Source: an uncultured Rhizobiaceae group bacterium
GTDB lineage: Bacteria; Pseudomonadota; Alphaproteobacteria; Rhizobiales; Rhizobiaceae
Direction of reading: 5' to 3'
NCBI GenBank assembly: GCA_938010435.1
Contig: CALLUS010000002.1
Location: forward strand, 124,001-188,000
Length of the DNA: 64,000 nt
Shown here one piece after another: positions 44,563 through 54,118 of this stretch (positions within the stretch are counted from its first letter, which is position 1; each line of letters starts with the position of its first letter). The notes under the pieces were generated by a model, which was given only the letters and a program-made list of their open reading frames with translations, did no database searches and was not told the origin of the DNA. A program made the translations under genes and the position numbers.

Positions 44563-45255
44563 ATGCCCGCATGTGAACTTGTTATTTTTGATTGTGACGG
44601 CACAGTCATGGACACAGAGATGATGATGGCAGAGGTCGAAGTGGAGGCCTTTGCTGAATATGGCGCCGCGATAACAGCAACTGAATTCAACACACGTTTT
44701 GCCGGCACTGCGTCTGAAAAGATCCAAGAAATTATGGAGGAAGAGCTTGGTCGTTCCCTTCCTGAAGATCACGTGGATAAAGTGCGCCAAAAAATGAATG
44801 AGCGCTTGTGGCGCGAGGCGAAAATTGTGCCCGGCATCATGGAAGTGCTGGATGGTTTTGATCAACCGCGTTGCATTTGTTCAAATGCCGGCATGGACAA
44901 ACTGAAAATTGAATTGAGCAAAGGCGAGTTGTGGGATCGTTTTCGCCCATACGTTTATTCAGCACGCGATCTTGAAGGCATTGAAAACAAACCTGCACCA
45001 GACGTGTTTTTACACGCTGCTAAAGAGTTTGATGTGGACCCAAAAGCATGCATCGTGATTGAAGATTCCGTTACAGGCGTCACAGGCGCAAAGGCTGCCG
45101 GGATGCGCGTGATCGGCTTTACAGGCGCGTCGCACACTTATCCCGGTCACAGTGATGATCTCACAAATGCAGGCGCTGAAACGGTTATCAAACACCTCAA
45201 AGATATCCCAGCGCTTATCGAAGTGATGTCCATGTGGGACGGATTGGACACTTAG
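44563..45255 (+). CDS. HAD-superfamily hydrolase (beta-phosphoglucomutase-like)
   Basis: A 230-residue HAD subfamily IA protein. I start it at 44563 (MPACELVIFDCDGTVMDTE); the open frame begins 81 bp earlier without support. All motifs are intact: FDCDGTVMDTE (DxDGT), CSNAGMDK (II), lysine in GIENKPAPDVFL (III), and CIVIEDSVTGVTGAKAAGMRVIGF (IV). The pattern fits the phosphoglycolate phosphatase and beta-phosphoglucomutase group; GFTGASHTYPGHS suggests 6-phosphogluconate phosphatase-like enzymes. Exact substrate unknown. Confidence 0.88.
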   Translation: MPACELVIFDCDGTVMDTEMMMAEVEVEAFAEYGAAITATEFNTRFAGTASEKIQEIMEEELGRSLPEDHVDKVRQKMNERLWREAKIVPGIMEVLDGFDQPRCICSNAGMDKLKIELSKGELWDRFRPYVYSARDLEGIENKPAPDVFLHAAKEFDVDPKACIVIEDSVTGVTGAKAAGMRVIGFTGASHTYPGHSDDLTNAGAETVIKHLKDIPALIEVMSMWDGLDT

Positions 45256-45263
45256 TCAGATTT

Positions 45264-45890
45264 TTAAGGCGTGTTGTACGGGCCTTCGTCAAAACCAATA
45301 TAGACCCGCACATTTGTGTTTCGGGGTGCTGGAATGACCACTTCATTATCGACAAACGAGAATTGCGTGTTGGTAGAACCAGAGGCGATGGTTTCGACCG
45401 GCTTATACAGCTTTGAGTAAACAGTTTCACCGCCTTCGGTAACCGCAACACGAATTGGCATTGTAATATTGCCGGAATCCCCACCCGGGCCCGTGATCAC
45501 GCGACCTCTTGCACCAACTTTAATCGTAAGGTTCTGACCCACATAGGCGCATTCGCGGGCCACTTTGGTAATCGTCGCCTGATAACGCACATTATCTGAA
45601 TTGGTCTTATCTGCACCTTTTGGAAACACGCGGAATGTTTCTGTACCGGCGCGAATACGCACGGCCGGGCAATATTCTGACAAGGCACTGCGCGTGTTTT
45701 TTAACTTTGTGCGCGCGTTCGGATTAATGTTCGGATCTGCGGTTGCAACTTGTTCAGGATTTCCTGGGTTTTCATCTGTAGGTGCAGCTTCCCCAAAAAT
45801 ATTGCCGCCGGAGGTTTGGCAGGAAGCCACAAGCAATCCCAATCCAACAATTGAATATCTTCCGGCGTTCCCAAAAAACTCAAACATCAT
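45264..45890 (-). CDS. Predicted lipoprotein, function unknown
   Basis: A 208-residue exported protein with a short signal ending in VGLGLLVASC, a lipobox with Cys24, then a Gly/Pro/Asn-rich linker. The mature domain begins near SALSEYCPAVRIRAGTETFRVF and contains IRVAVTEGGETVYSKLYKP and SFVDNEVVIPAPRNTNVRVYIGFDEGPY. I remember similar hypothetical proteins in Rhizobiales, but no function. A pair of cysteines (EYCPAV and ARECAYVG) may form a disulfide. It converges on the HAD gene with 8 bp between and diverges from thrC. Confidence 0.7.
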   Translation of the reverse strand: MMFEFFGNAGRYSIVGLGLLVASCQTSGGNIFGEAAPTDENPGNPEQVATADPNINPNARTKLKNTRSALSEYCPAVRIRAGTETFRVFPKGADKTNSDNVRYQATITKVARECAYVGQNLTIKVGARGRVITGPGGDSGNITMPIRVAVTEGGETVYSKLYKPVETIASGSTNTQFSFVDNEVVIPAPRNTNVRVYIGFDEGPYNTP

Positions 45891-46094
45891 ACAGCCCTAT
45901 TGTTGTCCGTCGTGGTCAATTATATGCACCACAATTTAGTGCAAATATGGATATAGCAGGCGAAAAAAGGAAATGCGAGTTCACTTTATGCCTCTCGCAC
46001 AAAGAATACACGCAATAGTGGGTTGGATTTAGCGCTGCGCTCCACTAGGTTCCGCGCAAATTCAATTGCCTTTAAGACAAGTTCTGTTTTCATC

Positions 46095-47495
46095 ATGAAA
46101 TATATCAGCACCAGAGGTGATGCACCTGTTCTCGGCTTCAGCGATGCCGTATTGGCGGGTTTGGCAAGAGATGGCGGGCTATATGTCCCGCAAAGCTGGC
46201 CGAAACTGGACCAGAAAACGCTCAGAAACCTGCAAGGTAAACCCTATGCTGAAGTGGCAAGGGTCGTTTTAGAACCGTTTCTAGGTGGAGAAATTCCGTC
46301 AGCTGACTTCTACAAAATGGTTGATGAAGCCTATGCAACTTTTGAGCATCCCGCTGTCGCACCGCTCGTTCAAACTGGCCCAAATGAATTCATCCAAGAA
46401 CTGTTTCACGGCCCAACAATGGCATTCAAAGATGTCGCCATGCAATTGCTGGCACGTATTGTCGACTATATTTTGGAGCAACGCGGCGAACGTATTACAA
46501 TTGTCGGCGCCACATCAGGCGACACCGGAGGCGCTGCGATTGATGCATTTCGTGGTCGCGAAAACTCGGACATCTTTATCCTTTTTCCTGATGGAAAAGT
46601 GTCTGATGTTCAAAGATGGCAAATGACGGGCGTTCAGGATGAAAACGTCCACGCCCTTGCTCTCAATGGTAATTTTGACGATTGCCAAGCACTCGTGAAA
46701 GCGATGTTCAATCACCATTCTTTCCGCGATGAACTTAACTTGTCTGGTGTGAATTCGATCAACTGGGGGCGGATCATGGCACAAATCGTTTATTACATAA
46801 CTGCAGGCGTTTCGCTTGGTGCACCAGACAGAAAAGTTTCTTTCTGCGTTCCTACAGGAAATTTCGGCGATATTTTTGCCGGCTATGTGGCCAAAGAAAT
46901 GGGTTTGCCAATTGATCAGTTGATTATCGCAACCAATTCTAACGATATTCTCGCGCGCACTTTGGAAACCGGCCGTTATGAAACTGCCGGGGTTCATGCA
47001 ACATCATCACCGAGTATGGACATTCAGGTGTCATCTAATTTCGAACGTTTATTATTCGCCGCCACGGGCCAAGACAGCGAAACGGTTAAACGTTTTATGT
47101 CGTCACTTTCTCAATCAGGCGCATTCACTTTAACCGAAGATGCCGTCACTTTTATTCGCAAAAGTTTTGAGGCCGGACGCGCAGATGAAAACCAAGTGAG
47201 TTCAACCATCAAATCCGTATTGAAAGATTCAGGATATCTGTTGGACCCTCATACGGCGGTTGGCGTGACTGTTGCCCGCGACATGAAACCGTCGACCGCG
47301 CCTATGATTGTTCTTTCAACAGCTCATCCGGCCAAGTTTCCCGATGCTGTGATGAGCGCTTGCGGGCAACATCCTGAACTTCCATTGCGCAACAAAGACT
47401 TGATGAACGGCACCGAACGCTTCACTGTGGTTTCCAATGACCTTGCGGCGGTCGAAAGTTTCATTTCAAACCATAGCCGCGCAGCAAACAGCTAG
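46095..47495 (+). CDS. thrC: Threonine synthase
   Basis: A 466-residue fold-type II PLP enzyme. The ATG at 46095 (MKYISTRGDAPVLGFSDAVLAGLARDGGLYVP) is the family's usual beginning. LFHGPTMAFKDVAMQ carries the PLP lysine, and TIVGATSGDTGGAAIDAFRG the phosphate loop. It converts O-phosphohomoserine to threonine; ThrB, which makes that substrate, is encoded at 55035-55997 in the same window. This is the long two-domain ThrC type. The M16 peptidase gene follows 33 bp later, the common Rhizobiales order. Confidence 0.96.
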   Translation: MKYISTRGDAPVLGFSDAVLAGLARDGGLYVPQSWPKLDQKTLRNLQGKPYAEVARVVLEPFLGGEIPSADFYKMVDEAYATFEHPAVAPLVQTGPNEFIQELFHGPTMAFKDVAMQLLARIVDYILEQRGERITIVGATSGDTGGAAIDAFRGRENSDIFILFPDGKVSDVQRWQMTGVQDENVHALALNGNFDDCQALVKAMFNHHSFRDELNLSGVNSINWGRIMAQIVYYITAGVSLGAPDRKVSFCVPTGNFGDIFAGYVAKEMGLPIDQLIIATNSNDILARTLETGRYETAGVHATSSPSMDIQVSSNFERLLFAATGQDSETVKRFMSSLSQSGAFTLTEDAVTFIRKSFEAGRADENQVSSTIKSVLKDSGYLLDPHTAVGVTVARDMKPSTAPMIVLSTAHPAKFPDAVMSACGQHPELPLRNKDLMNGTERFTVVSNDLAAVESFISNHSRAANS

Positions 47496-47528
47496 TTTAT
47501 AAGGTATATCGTGTTGGGAGGCACTTTA

Positions 47529-48851
47529 ATGAATTTGAGTTCTGCAGAAGACGTGCGCGCTCTTCCCCGCAACATTCGCGTTTCCACGTTGGCCAATGGA
47601 ATGACGATTGTAACCGATCGTATGGACCACTTAGAAAGTGCCGCATTGGGCATTTGGGTCAAAGCGGGTTCCCGCGATGAAACCCCACAAGAACACGGTA
47701 TTGCCCATCTATTGGAGCACATGGCCTTTAAGGGGACAAACTCACGCACGGCACGCGATATTGCGGTGCAAATCGAGAATGTAGGCGGCGATGTAAACGC
47801 GGCCACCAGTGCAGAAACCACGAGTTTTTATGCACGTGTTTTGAAAAACGATGTTCCGCTTGCCATTGATATTCTCGCCGATATTTTAAACAACTCACTA
47901 TTCGACGAGAGCGAATTGGCACGAGAACAGCATGTGATATTGCAAGAAATCGGTGCGGCTCAAGACAGTCCTGAAGATGTGGTTTTTGATAACTTTCAGA
48001 ACGTCGCTTTTGCAAACCAACCGCTGGGACGCCCGATTATGGGAACGCCCACGACTGTTTCATCATTCAAACCCAAGCACATTCGCACCTATCTCGAAGA
48101 TCACTATCACGGCCCCAATATGGTTCTTTCCGCTTCCGGAAATGTTGATCATGATGAAGTTGTGAAAATGGCTGAAACCCGATTTGGAGCCTTTGGCAGC
48201 ACACCAACGCGCCCACCTGAAGAGTGTTTTTACACAGGTGGTGAAAGCCTCGTCTCTAAAGATCTTATGGAAGCCCAGATTGTGATGGGCTTTGAAGGGC
48301 GTGCCTATCACGCCCGTGATTTTTATGCCTCGCAAGTGTTGTCGACGCTACTTGGTGGTGGGATGTCGTCCCGCCTGTTTCAAGAAGTTCGCGAAAAACA
48401 CGGGCTGTGCTATTCGATTTACGCATTTCATTGGGGTTTTTCCGACACAGGCCTGTTTGGTATTCATGCGGCCACTGAAGACGCTGATATTCCAAAACTC
48501 ATTCCTGTGATGTTGGAACAATTGCGGTTGGCCGGTGAAGAAATTCGACAAGATGAACTAGACCGTGCACGCGCTCAAATCAGCGCAGGTCTTATGATGA
48601 GCCTCGAAAGCCCGGCGTCTCGCGCGGGTCAGATTGCACGTCAAATATTGTTATTTGGACGCCCGATTTCCAACGAAGAATTGATGGAACGGTTAAATGC
48701 TTTGACAGCAGAACGCCTTCGCGACCTTTCATCACGATTATTCACCGAAAGTGTACCGACAATTGCTGCCATTGGCCCCGTGTCGCATGTTCCCGGGCAG
48801 AGCGAAATCGCAGATATGCTCGGCGCACCTGCAACGATCGCAGCTCAATAG
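47529..48851 (+). CDS. M16 family zinc metallopeptidase
   Basis: A 440-residue pitrilysin-family protein. The ATG at 47529 has GGGAGG seven bases upstream. The inverted zinc motif is HGIAHLLEHMAFKGT (HxxEH) with the distal Glu in the following helix. DVNAATSAETTSFYARV and the C-terminal inactive-like half (SSRLFQEVREKHGLCYSIYA, RAGQIARQILLFG) complete the two-domain layout, similar to mitochondrial processing peptidase beta and PqqF-like proteins. No signal peptide is visible. Role in Rhizobiales is not established. It follows thrC and is followed by the GNAT gene 10 bp later. Confidence 0.93.
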   Translation: MNLSSAEDVRALPRNIRVSTLANGMTIVTDRMDHLESAALGIWVKAGSRDETPQEHGIAHLLEHMAFKGTNSRTARDIAVQIENVGGDVNAATSAETTSFYARVLKNDVPLAIDILADILNNSLFDESELAREQHVILQEIGAAQDSPEDVVFDNFQNVAFANQPLGRPIMGTPTTVSSFKPKHIRTYLEDHYHGPNMVLSASGNVDHDEVVKMAETRFGAFGSTPTRPPEECFYTGGESLVSKDLMEAQIVMGFEGRAYHARDFYASQVLSTLLGGGMSSRLFQEVREKHGLCYSIYAFHWGFSDTGLFGIHAATEDADIPKLIPVMLEQLRLAGEEIRQDELDRARAQISAGLMMSLESPASRAGQIARQILLFGRPISNEELMERLNALTAERLRDLSSRLFTESVPTIAAIGPVSHVPGQSEIADMLGAPATIAAQ

Positions 48852-48861
48852 GCGTACCTTG

Positions 48862-49446
48862 ATGAAACTGCTCAAGATGTCATCATCAGAATCATACCCC
48901 GAAGATATTTACACAGACAGGCTAATTCTGCGTCGCCCCAAATTGTCTGACTTTGAACAATGGTCAGACTTGCGCCAAATGAGTGCTGATTTTCTGCAAC
49001 CATACGAACCGCGTTGGGCAAATGATGAATTGTCACGCAGCAGCTTTAAAGCACGCTTGCGCCGGCAAGAAGCCGACATCAACAGTGGACGCGGATTGCC
49101 ATGGTTTGTGCTGGCGAACAATTCCAAACCTAAACTTCTAGGTGGCCTCACGCTGAGCAATATTCGCCGTGGCGTAGCTCAAGCAGCCACTCTTGGGTAT
49201 TGGATGGGCGAACCATTTGCCGGCCTTGGCTATATGAGTGAAGCGGTCACAGCGGTAAGTGCATCTGCATTTGAAGTCCACAGATTGCACCGTATTGAAG
49301 CTTCAACCGTTCTCAACAACACTCGTTCCCAAGGCTTGCTGAAGAAATGCGGATTTGAACGTGAAGGTGTGGCCAAATCCTATCTGAAAATCAATGGGCA
49401 ATGGGAAGACCATATTCTCTTTGCACGCATCAACGGTGTTGAGTGA
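48862..49446 (+). CDS. GNAT N-acetyltransferase (RimJ/RimL-like)
   Basis: About 194 residues from the ATG at 48862 (MKLLKMSSSESYPEDIYTDRLILRRPKLSDFE); an ATG at 48877 is nearly as good. The domain has ERLILR-like start (TDRLILRRP), TLGYWMGEPFAGLGYMSEAVTAV for the acetyl-CoA pyrophosphate loop, and HRIEASTVLNNTRSQGLLKKCGFEREG, the hallmark of RimJ/RimL enzymes acting on protein N-termini or amino acids. It likely acetylates a ribosomal protein or an amino acid-like substrate. It overlaps the end of no gene and lies 10 bp after the peptidase stop, so translational coupling is probable. Confidence 0.88.
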   Translation: MKLLKMSSSESYPEDIYTDRLILRRPKLSDFEQWSDLRQMSADFLQPYEPRWANDELSRSSFKARLRRQEADINSGRGLPWFVLANNSKPKLLGGLTLSNIRRGVAQAATLGYWMGEPFAGLGYMSEAVTAVSASAFEVHRLHRIEASTVLNNTRSQGLLKKCGFEREGVAKSYLKINGQWEDHILFARINGVE

Positions 49447-49569
49447 ATTGACTGTTTCCTCACTTTGTAACTCTTCTCAATTTAACGCTGCATGATGATC
49501 GTCTCATATTTACGTTTGAGGCGTTGTCGCGTATCAAATTTAAACAATTATGAATACGAAACGGCACTC

Positions 49570-52470
49570 ATGGCCCGCGGTACAAATCTTAATTTCAGTT
49601 TGAATACGCTGTGCTGTGCGTTCTTAGCGTTGCTGCTGTATTTCGGCGTCTTGTTTCAAGCCAATGCACTCGAGCCAGTGGACGTGAATATCGACAACCC
49701 GGCCATCGACTTGAGTGGTGCTTATGAAGAATACACCAGCGCTGGCGGTGGTATTCGTGTGAAAACCGCACCCGACGCCAATGGTGTTGTGAGCAGGATT
49801 GAAGTGCGTAGCGACAAATCTCAAAGTAGCGGCAGATGGATTGCATTTGCACTGGCAAACAATTCTGAAAGCCAGATTGACCGACTGATCGTTGCCCCAC
49901 ATTTTCGCCTTGCCAATTCAGGGTTCCTTTGGCCTGATCTTGGCAGCGACCGCATTGTTGGCATTACGCCCAGCGAAGGTTTTTCACTCGACCGGCAATC
50001 TTCAAGTGATTCCGATGTTTTCAGAATTACGTTGAACCCTGGGACCGTTGTAACCTTTGTTGCGGAACTGGCTTCCGGTGATTTACCGCAACTCACTGTT
50101 TGGGAGCCAGATGCCTACAAAGATGCGGTTAACAGCTACACGCTTTACGAAGGTATCGTGCTTGGTATTGCAGGACTTTTGGCTTTGTTCTTGACCATTT
50201 TGTTTGTGGTCAAAGGCTCCGCTATGTTTCCCGCAACCGCCGCATTGGCTTGGGCTGTTCTTGCCTATATCTGTGTGGATTTTGGGTTCATCGGCAAGAT
50301 TGTTGCGCTTGAACCCGGTGAGTTGAACATTTGGCGTGCCGGGACAGAAGTGTTTCTAGCCGCAAGCCTATTGGTGTTTCTATATGCCTATCTTCATTTG
50401 AACAGATGGAATACGCGCTACAGTTATCTGGTCACCATTTGGCTTTTGGGTCTTATGGCGCTTTTTGGAACTGCCATTATTTCACCGCCGCAAGCGGCCG
50501 GAATTGCCCGCATTTCATTTGCGGTTTTGTCTGGGCTTGGCCTTCTGCTTATTCTGGGGCTGGCCATTCGCGGGTTTGATCGCGCGATCTTATTGATCCC
50601 CACTTGGATACTCACGCTCACTTGGGTCACGGCAGCATGGATGACCGTGACGGGGCAATTGGACAACGATATTATTCAACCCGCTTTGGGTGGCGGGCTG
50701 GTTTTGATCGTTTTACTGATCTCATTCACTGTAATGCAACATGCCTTTGCGGGCGGCACATTGGTTCAAGGGCTGGTGAGTGATGTAGAGCGCCGTGCAC
50801 TTGCTTTGGTTGGTTCGGGAGACTCCGTTTGGGATTGGGATGTAGACCGCGACAGCATCCATGTGGATAGCGAAATTGAAATGTCTCTGGGCTTAAAACC
50901 CGGAACTTTAAACGGATCTCCAAACAATTGGGATGTATTGCTTCACCCCGAAGACCGTGAGAAATTTAAAAGTACACTGAACATCGTTCTCGATCATCGA
51001 AGGGGCAGATTAGCCCAAGACTTTCGTTTGCGGGGCAGTGACGGCCAGTATCATTGGTATTGCGTCAAAGCGCGCCCGGTTATTGGCAGCGATGGAGAAG
51101 TGTTGCGCTGTGTTGGCACCATAACAGATGTTTCAGATCAGCGGGCGGCTCAAACACGCTTGTTGCATGATGCCGTATTCGACAATCTCACAGGCTTACC
51201 CAATCGGGAGCTTTTTGAAGATCGCTTGGCCAGTTCGATTGTTTTGGCGCAATCAGACGCTGATTTACGTCCATCACTTTTTTTAATCGATTTCGACCGC
51301 TTCACGCAGATTAATGAAACACTTGGTTTAACAACGGGCGATTCCATATTGTTGACCATGGTGCGCAGAATTTCGCGACTGCTCAAACCTCAAGATTCTT
51401 TGGCGCGCCTTAATGGCGATCAATTTGCTCTCATTCTCGTGTCCGAGAAAGAACCAGATAAAATTGCGGTTTTTGCGGATGCTCTCAAACGCGCTATTGC
51501 TTCACCGGTAAATTTCTCCGATCAAGAAATCAGCATCACGGCTTCCATAGGCTTGGCCACGTGGTCCGGCGAACAAACATCATCAGAAGATATGTTCAAA
51601 GACGCAACGATGGCATCGTTTCAAGCAAAGCGTTTGGGTGGAAACCGTATTGAACCATTCCGTCCGGCATTTAGAGGCCAACCAGATACGACAGCGGACT
51701 TAGAAAATGATTTGCGAAACGCCATCGCGCAGAATGAAATTGAGGTTCACTACCAACCGATTGTTGATTTGAACTCAAAAAGTGTGGCAGGTTTTGAAGC
51801 AACATTGCGCTGGCGGCACCCAAAGCGCGGATTGTTACAACCCGCTGATTTTTTCCCCATTGCAGAAAAATCCGATCAAATGCTACCGCTAGGCCTTTTT
51901 GCTTTAGAACGTACTGCAACAGCATTGACATCTTGGCAGAAAAAGCTTGGTGATACGCCCGTCTTCGTTTGCGTCAACATTTTCAGCTCCAAATTGCTGC
52001 GTCAAGATTTGGTAAATGATTTGAGAACCATTGTTTCCAAGCATCCCTTGCAACCCAACACTCTACGTATTGAGCTTGCTGAATCGCTCATAATGCAAAA
52101 CCCTGAACAATCCTCCCACGTGGTTCACAAAGTCAAAGATCTGGGCATTGGTTTATCACTAGATGATTTTGGGATTGGTGTTTCTTCTCTTTCCCACGTC
52201 ACACGCTTTCCTTTTGACTCGATTAAAATCAATAAATCTTTTGTATCCAACAAAGGGGGCAAGGGGCGTCCAACCATATTGCGTTCCATCATAGGCATGG
52301 CACACGACCTTGATATGAATGCAATCGCGGAAGGTGTGGAGACGGAAAATGATGCTTTGGATTTACAACAACTTGGATGCGAGTTCGCCCAAGGCACATT
52401 TTTTGGCGAAGCCGTTCCTGAAAACCAGGCATTGAGCGCGCTGCAAAAAGACCTTCCTCTCAAACGTTAA
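49570..52470 (+). CDS. 7TM-PAS-GGDEF-EAL protein with degenerate catalytic motifs
   Basis: About 966 residues; the frame opens at 49492 but ATG 49570 (MARGTNLNFSLNT) starts just before the signal or first membrane segment. Order: an exported sensor domain (about 40-190), seven membrane segments (about 195-405), a PAS/PAC domain (about 415-535; VLLHPEDREKF and CVGTITDVSDQ), GGDEF (about 555-690) and EAL (about 715-955). The GGDEF site reads NGDQF (615-619) and the EAL site EATL (743-746) instead of EALL or EVLL. LDDFGIGVSS and AEGVE persist, but IKINKSF has Asn for the usual Asp. The cyclase is probably inactive and the phosphodiesterase weakened or inactive, so it may act as a c-di-GMP sensor. 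Confidence 0.88.
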   Translation: MARGTNLNFSLNTLCCAFLALLLYFGVLFQANALEPVDVNIDNPAIDLSGAYEEYTSAGGGIRVKTAPDANGVVSRIEVRSDKSQSSGRWIAFALANNSESQIDRLIVAPHFRLANSGFLWPDLGSDRIVGITPSEGFSLDRQSSSDSDVFRITLNPGTVVTFVAELASGDLPQLTVWEPDAYKDAVNSYTLYEGIVLGIAGLLALFLTILFVVKGSAMFPATAALAWAVLAYICVDFGFIGKIVALEPGELNIWRAGTEVFLAASLLVFLYAYLHLNRWNTRYSYLVTIWLLGLMALFGTAIISPPQAAGIARISFAVLSGLGLLLILGLAIRGFDRAILLIPTWILTLTWVTAAWMTVTGQLDNDIIQPALGGGLVLIVLLISFTVMQHAFAGGTLVQGLVSDVERRALALVGSGDSVWDWDVDRDSIHVDSEIEMSLGLKPGTLNGSPNNWDVLLHPEDREKFKSTLNIVLDHRRGRLAQDFRLRGSDGQYHWYCVKARPVIGSDGEVLRCVGTITDVSDQRAAQTRLLHDAVFDNLTGLPNRELFEDRLASSIVLAQSDADLRPSLFLIDFDRFTQINETLGLTTGDSILLTMVRRISRLLKPQDSLARLNGDQFALILVSEKEPDKIAVFADALKRAIASPVNFSDQEISITASIGLATWSGEQTSSEDMFKDATMASFQAKRLGGNRIEPFRPAFRGQPDTTADLENDLRNAIAQNEIEVHYQPIVDLNSKSVAGFEATLRWRHPKRGLLQPADFFPIAEKSDQMLPLGLFALERTATALTSWQKKLGDTPVFVCVNIFSSKLLRQDLVNDLRTIVSKHPLQPNTLRIELAESLIMQNPEQSSHVVHKVKDLGIGLSLDDFGIGVSSLSHVTRFPFDSIKINKSFVSNKGGKGRPTILRSIIGMAHDLDMNAIAEGVETENDALDLQQLGCEFAQGTFFGEAVPENQALSALQKDLPLKR

Positions 52471-52474
52471 GCTA

Positions 52475-53062
52475 TCATGCGTGCCCTGCATTTGATGATA
52501 AACTGGCTTCAGAAATTCCCATAGCCCTCAGGGATTCTTCATACATCATCTCATAGTCGGTCTGAAATAAAAGCTTTCTGGAGGCAGGCAAAGTCAACCA
52601 CCCATTTTGGGCGATTTCTTGCTCAAGTTGCCCTTTGCCCCAGCCTGAGTACCCCAGCAGCATGACATAGTCTTCCGGTCGTGCTGAGCTTACCAAAGCC
52701 TTCAGCGCGTCCAGCGTTGCTGTCACGCAGGCTAAATCTCCGACACGAACGGATGATTTCGTGCTGAAGTCGAGAGAATGCACGACGAAGCCTCTGCCCT
52801 GTTCAACTGGACCACCTGAAAAGACCCTTACCTCCGGCAAATCGGCATCGAACTCGTTTTCGGGGATGATTTGAGGTTCGACTTCCAACTCTTCAAGAAT
52901 TTCATTGAAGGTAGGGCTTTTAATTTTGTGATTGAGAATAAACCCCATAGCACCATCGGCGTCGTGATTGCAGACAAATATTACGGTTCTGGAAAACCGA
53001 TTGTCTTCCATACCGGGCATTGCCAACAATAAATGGCCTTTAAGATTGAACTCTTTAGTCAT
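52475..53062 (-). CDS. YqgE/AlgH family protein (DUF179)
   Basis: A 195-residue protein. The ATG at 53062 gives MTKEFNLKGHLLLAMPGMEDNRFSRTVIFVCNHD, the standard start of the family; longer frame upstream is not conserved. Other marks: DGAMGFILNHK, VFSGGPVEQGRGFVVH, MLLGYSGWGKGQLEQEIAQNGWL. The family is nearly universal in Gram-negatives. A role in transcriptional regulation of alginate genes was claimed for AlgH, but the biochemical role is unclear. It converges on the c-di-GMP gene with 4 bp between. Confidence 0.93.
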   Translation of the reverse strand: MTKEFNLKGHLLLAMPGMEDNRFSRTVIFVCNHDADGAMGFILNHKIKSPTFNEILEELEVEPQIIPENEFDADLPEVRVFSGGPVEQGRGFVVHSLDFSTKSSVRVGDLACVTATLDALKALVSSARPEDYVMLLGYSGWGKGQLEQEIAQNGWLTLPASRKLLFQTDYEMMYEESLRAMGISEASLSSNAGHA

Positions 53063-53180
53063 AGATTTGCCCGCGCATACATGTCGGTAGTCTAGCAGCC
53101 ACACCGTCCCCTGCAACTAATTTACTTATGCACCCCTCTTCACCGATCACAAGGATATGAGACAAAGTGCGCGACGAAGA

Positions 53181-53201
53181 GTCGATTTTTAATAAATCGA
53201 C
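53181..53201. promoter_or_regulatory. 8-bp hairpin immediately before the DsbD-N-like gene
   Basis: GTCGATTT (53181-53188) pairs with AAATCGAC (53194-53201) across a TTAAT loop. It ends 6 bp before the ATG at 53208, where the ribosome site should be. No Shine-Dalgarno sequence is visible. It could control translation or be an operator. Confidence 0.4.
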
Positions 53202-53207
53202 CGTTAC

Positions 53208-54047
53208 ATGGATATCATGATCAGATTGTTTGCATCTTTGACAGCTGGAACTTTGGTTCTTTTGCTCGCCACCACCTCTGCATCAATTGCGGCATCAAGT
53301 GATTGGCTAACCGTATCCGGTGGCAAAATGCGACTTGTTACCTCACCCTCACCTGACGGCAAAGAACTCAATGCCGGACTTCAAATTAAGTTAGATGATG
53401 GATGGAAGACCTATTGGAGATCACCAGGGGCGTCAGGTATTCCACCTCAGATCAGTTTTTTGGGTTCTCAAAATGTTGCAAACGCGGAATTGATGTTTCC
53501 GGTTCCAAGCATCTTTCCTGATGGGGAAGGCTTGAGTGCCGGATATAAAAAAGAAGTCACGTTTCCAATTCGTCTGAACCGCATGTCCAAAAGTGCACCA
53601 ACGACTTTAAGTGCCAATGGGTTAGTAGGAATTTGCGGCGAAATCTGCATCCCGGTTCAATTCACACTTTCGGTCACTGACAATAACAGCGTCGGATCAC
53701 AATTCGATATTGTGAGCGCATTGAACAAAGCTAAAAATAATCTCATTTCACATTCAACTGATTCTCAACACGTATCCGAGATGAAATTTAGCGCAAAGAT
53801 GACTTCGCATTTCGCAGTCAAAGCACAAGTTCCTACTGGGGTAAAAAATGCAGAACTGCATGTGGAAGGACCTTACAATTGGTATCTCTCGCCTGTTCGT
53901 GCAACGTTGATAGAGGGAACCACAGCTTACTTTGTAGTTCCTCTCAAAAGCTTGCCAAAGGATGCCAATCCTACAGACACAAAACTAAAAGTATCTTTGG
54001 TGGTCGATGGCCATGGAACAGAACAGGAAATCACGCCTTCGCAATAG
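53208..54047 (+). CDS. DsbD N-terminal-like / DsbC_N-type exported protein
   Basis: A 279-residue exported protein: MDIMIRLFASLTAGTLVLLL signal, then a domain like the periplasmic alpha domain of DsbD/ScsB (GLQIKLDDGWKTYWRSPGASGIPPQISF, FPVPSIFPDGEGLSAGYKKEVTFPI). The redox pair is GICGEICIPV (CxxxC-like, Cys-Gly-Glu-Ile-Cys), as in DsbD family members that accept electrons for periplasmic substrates. The membrane and thioredoxin parts of DsbD are absent, so a separate CcdA-like partner would be needed; none is in the window. A peroxiredoxin gene follows 71 bp later on the same strand, giving a possible redox operon. Confidence 0.75.
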   Translation: MDIMIRLFASLTAGTLVLLLATTSASIAASSDWLTVSGGKMRLVTSPSPDGKELNAGLQIKLDDGWKTYWRSPGASGIPPQISFLGSQNVANAELMFPVPSIFPDGEGLSAGYKKEVTFPIRLNRMSKSAPTTLSANGLVGICGEICIPVQFTLSVTDNNSVGSQFDIVSALNKAKNNLISHSTDSQHVSEMKFSAKMTSHFAVKAQVPTGVKNAELHVEGPYNWYLSPVRATLIEGTTAYFVVPLKSLPKDANPTDTKLKVSLVVDGHGTEQEITPSQ

Positions 54048-54118
54048 AAGTGCTTGACCTCATGCCAACAGCCATTGAAACTAAATCTGAACTTACCTCC
54101 CAAAATCAGGATTTTATA

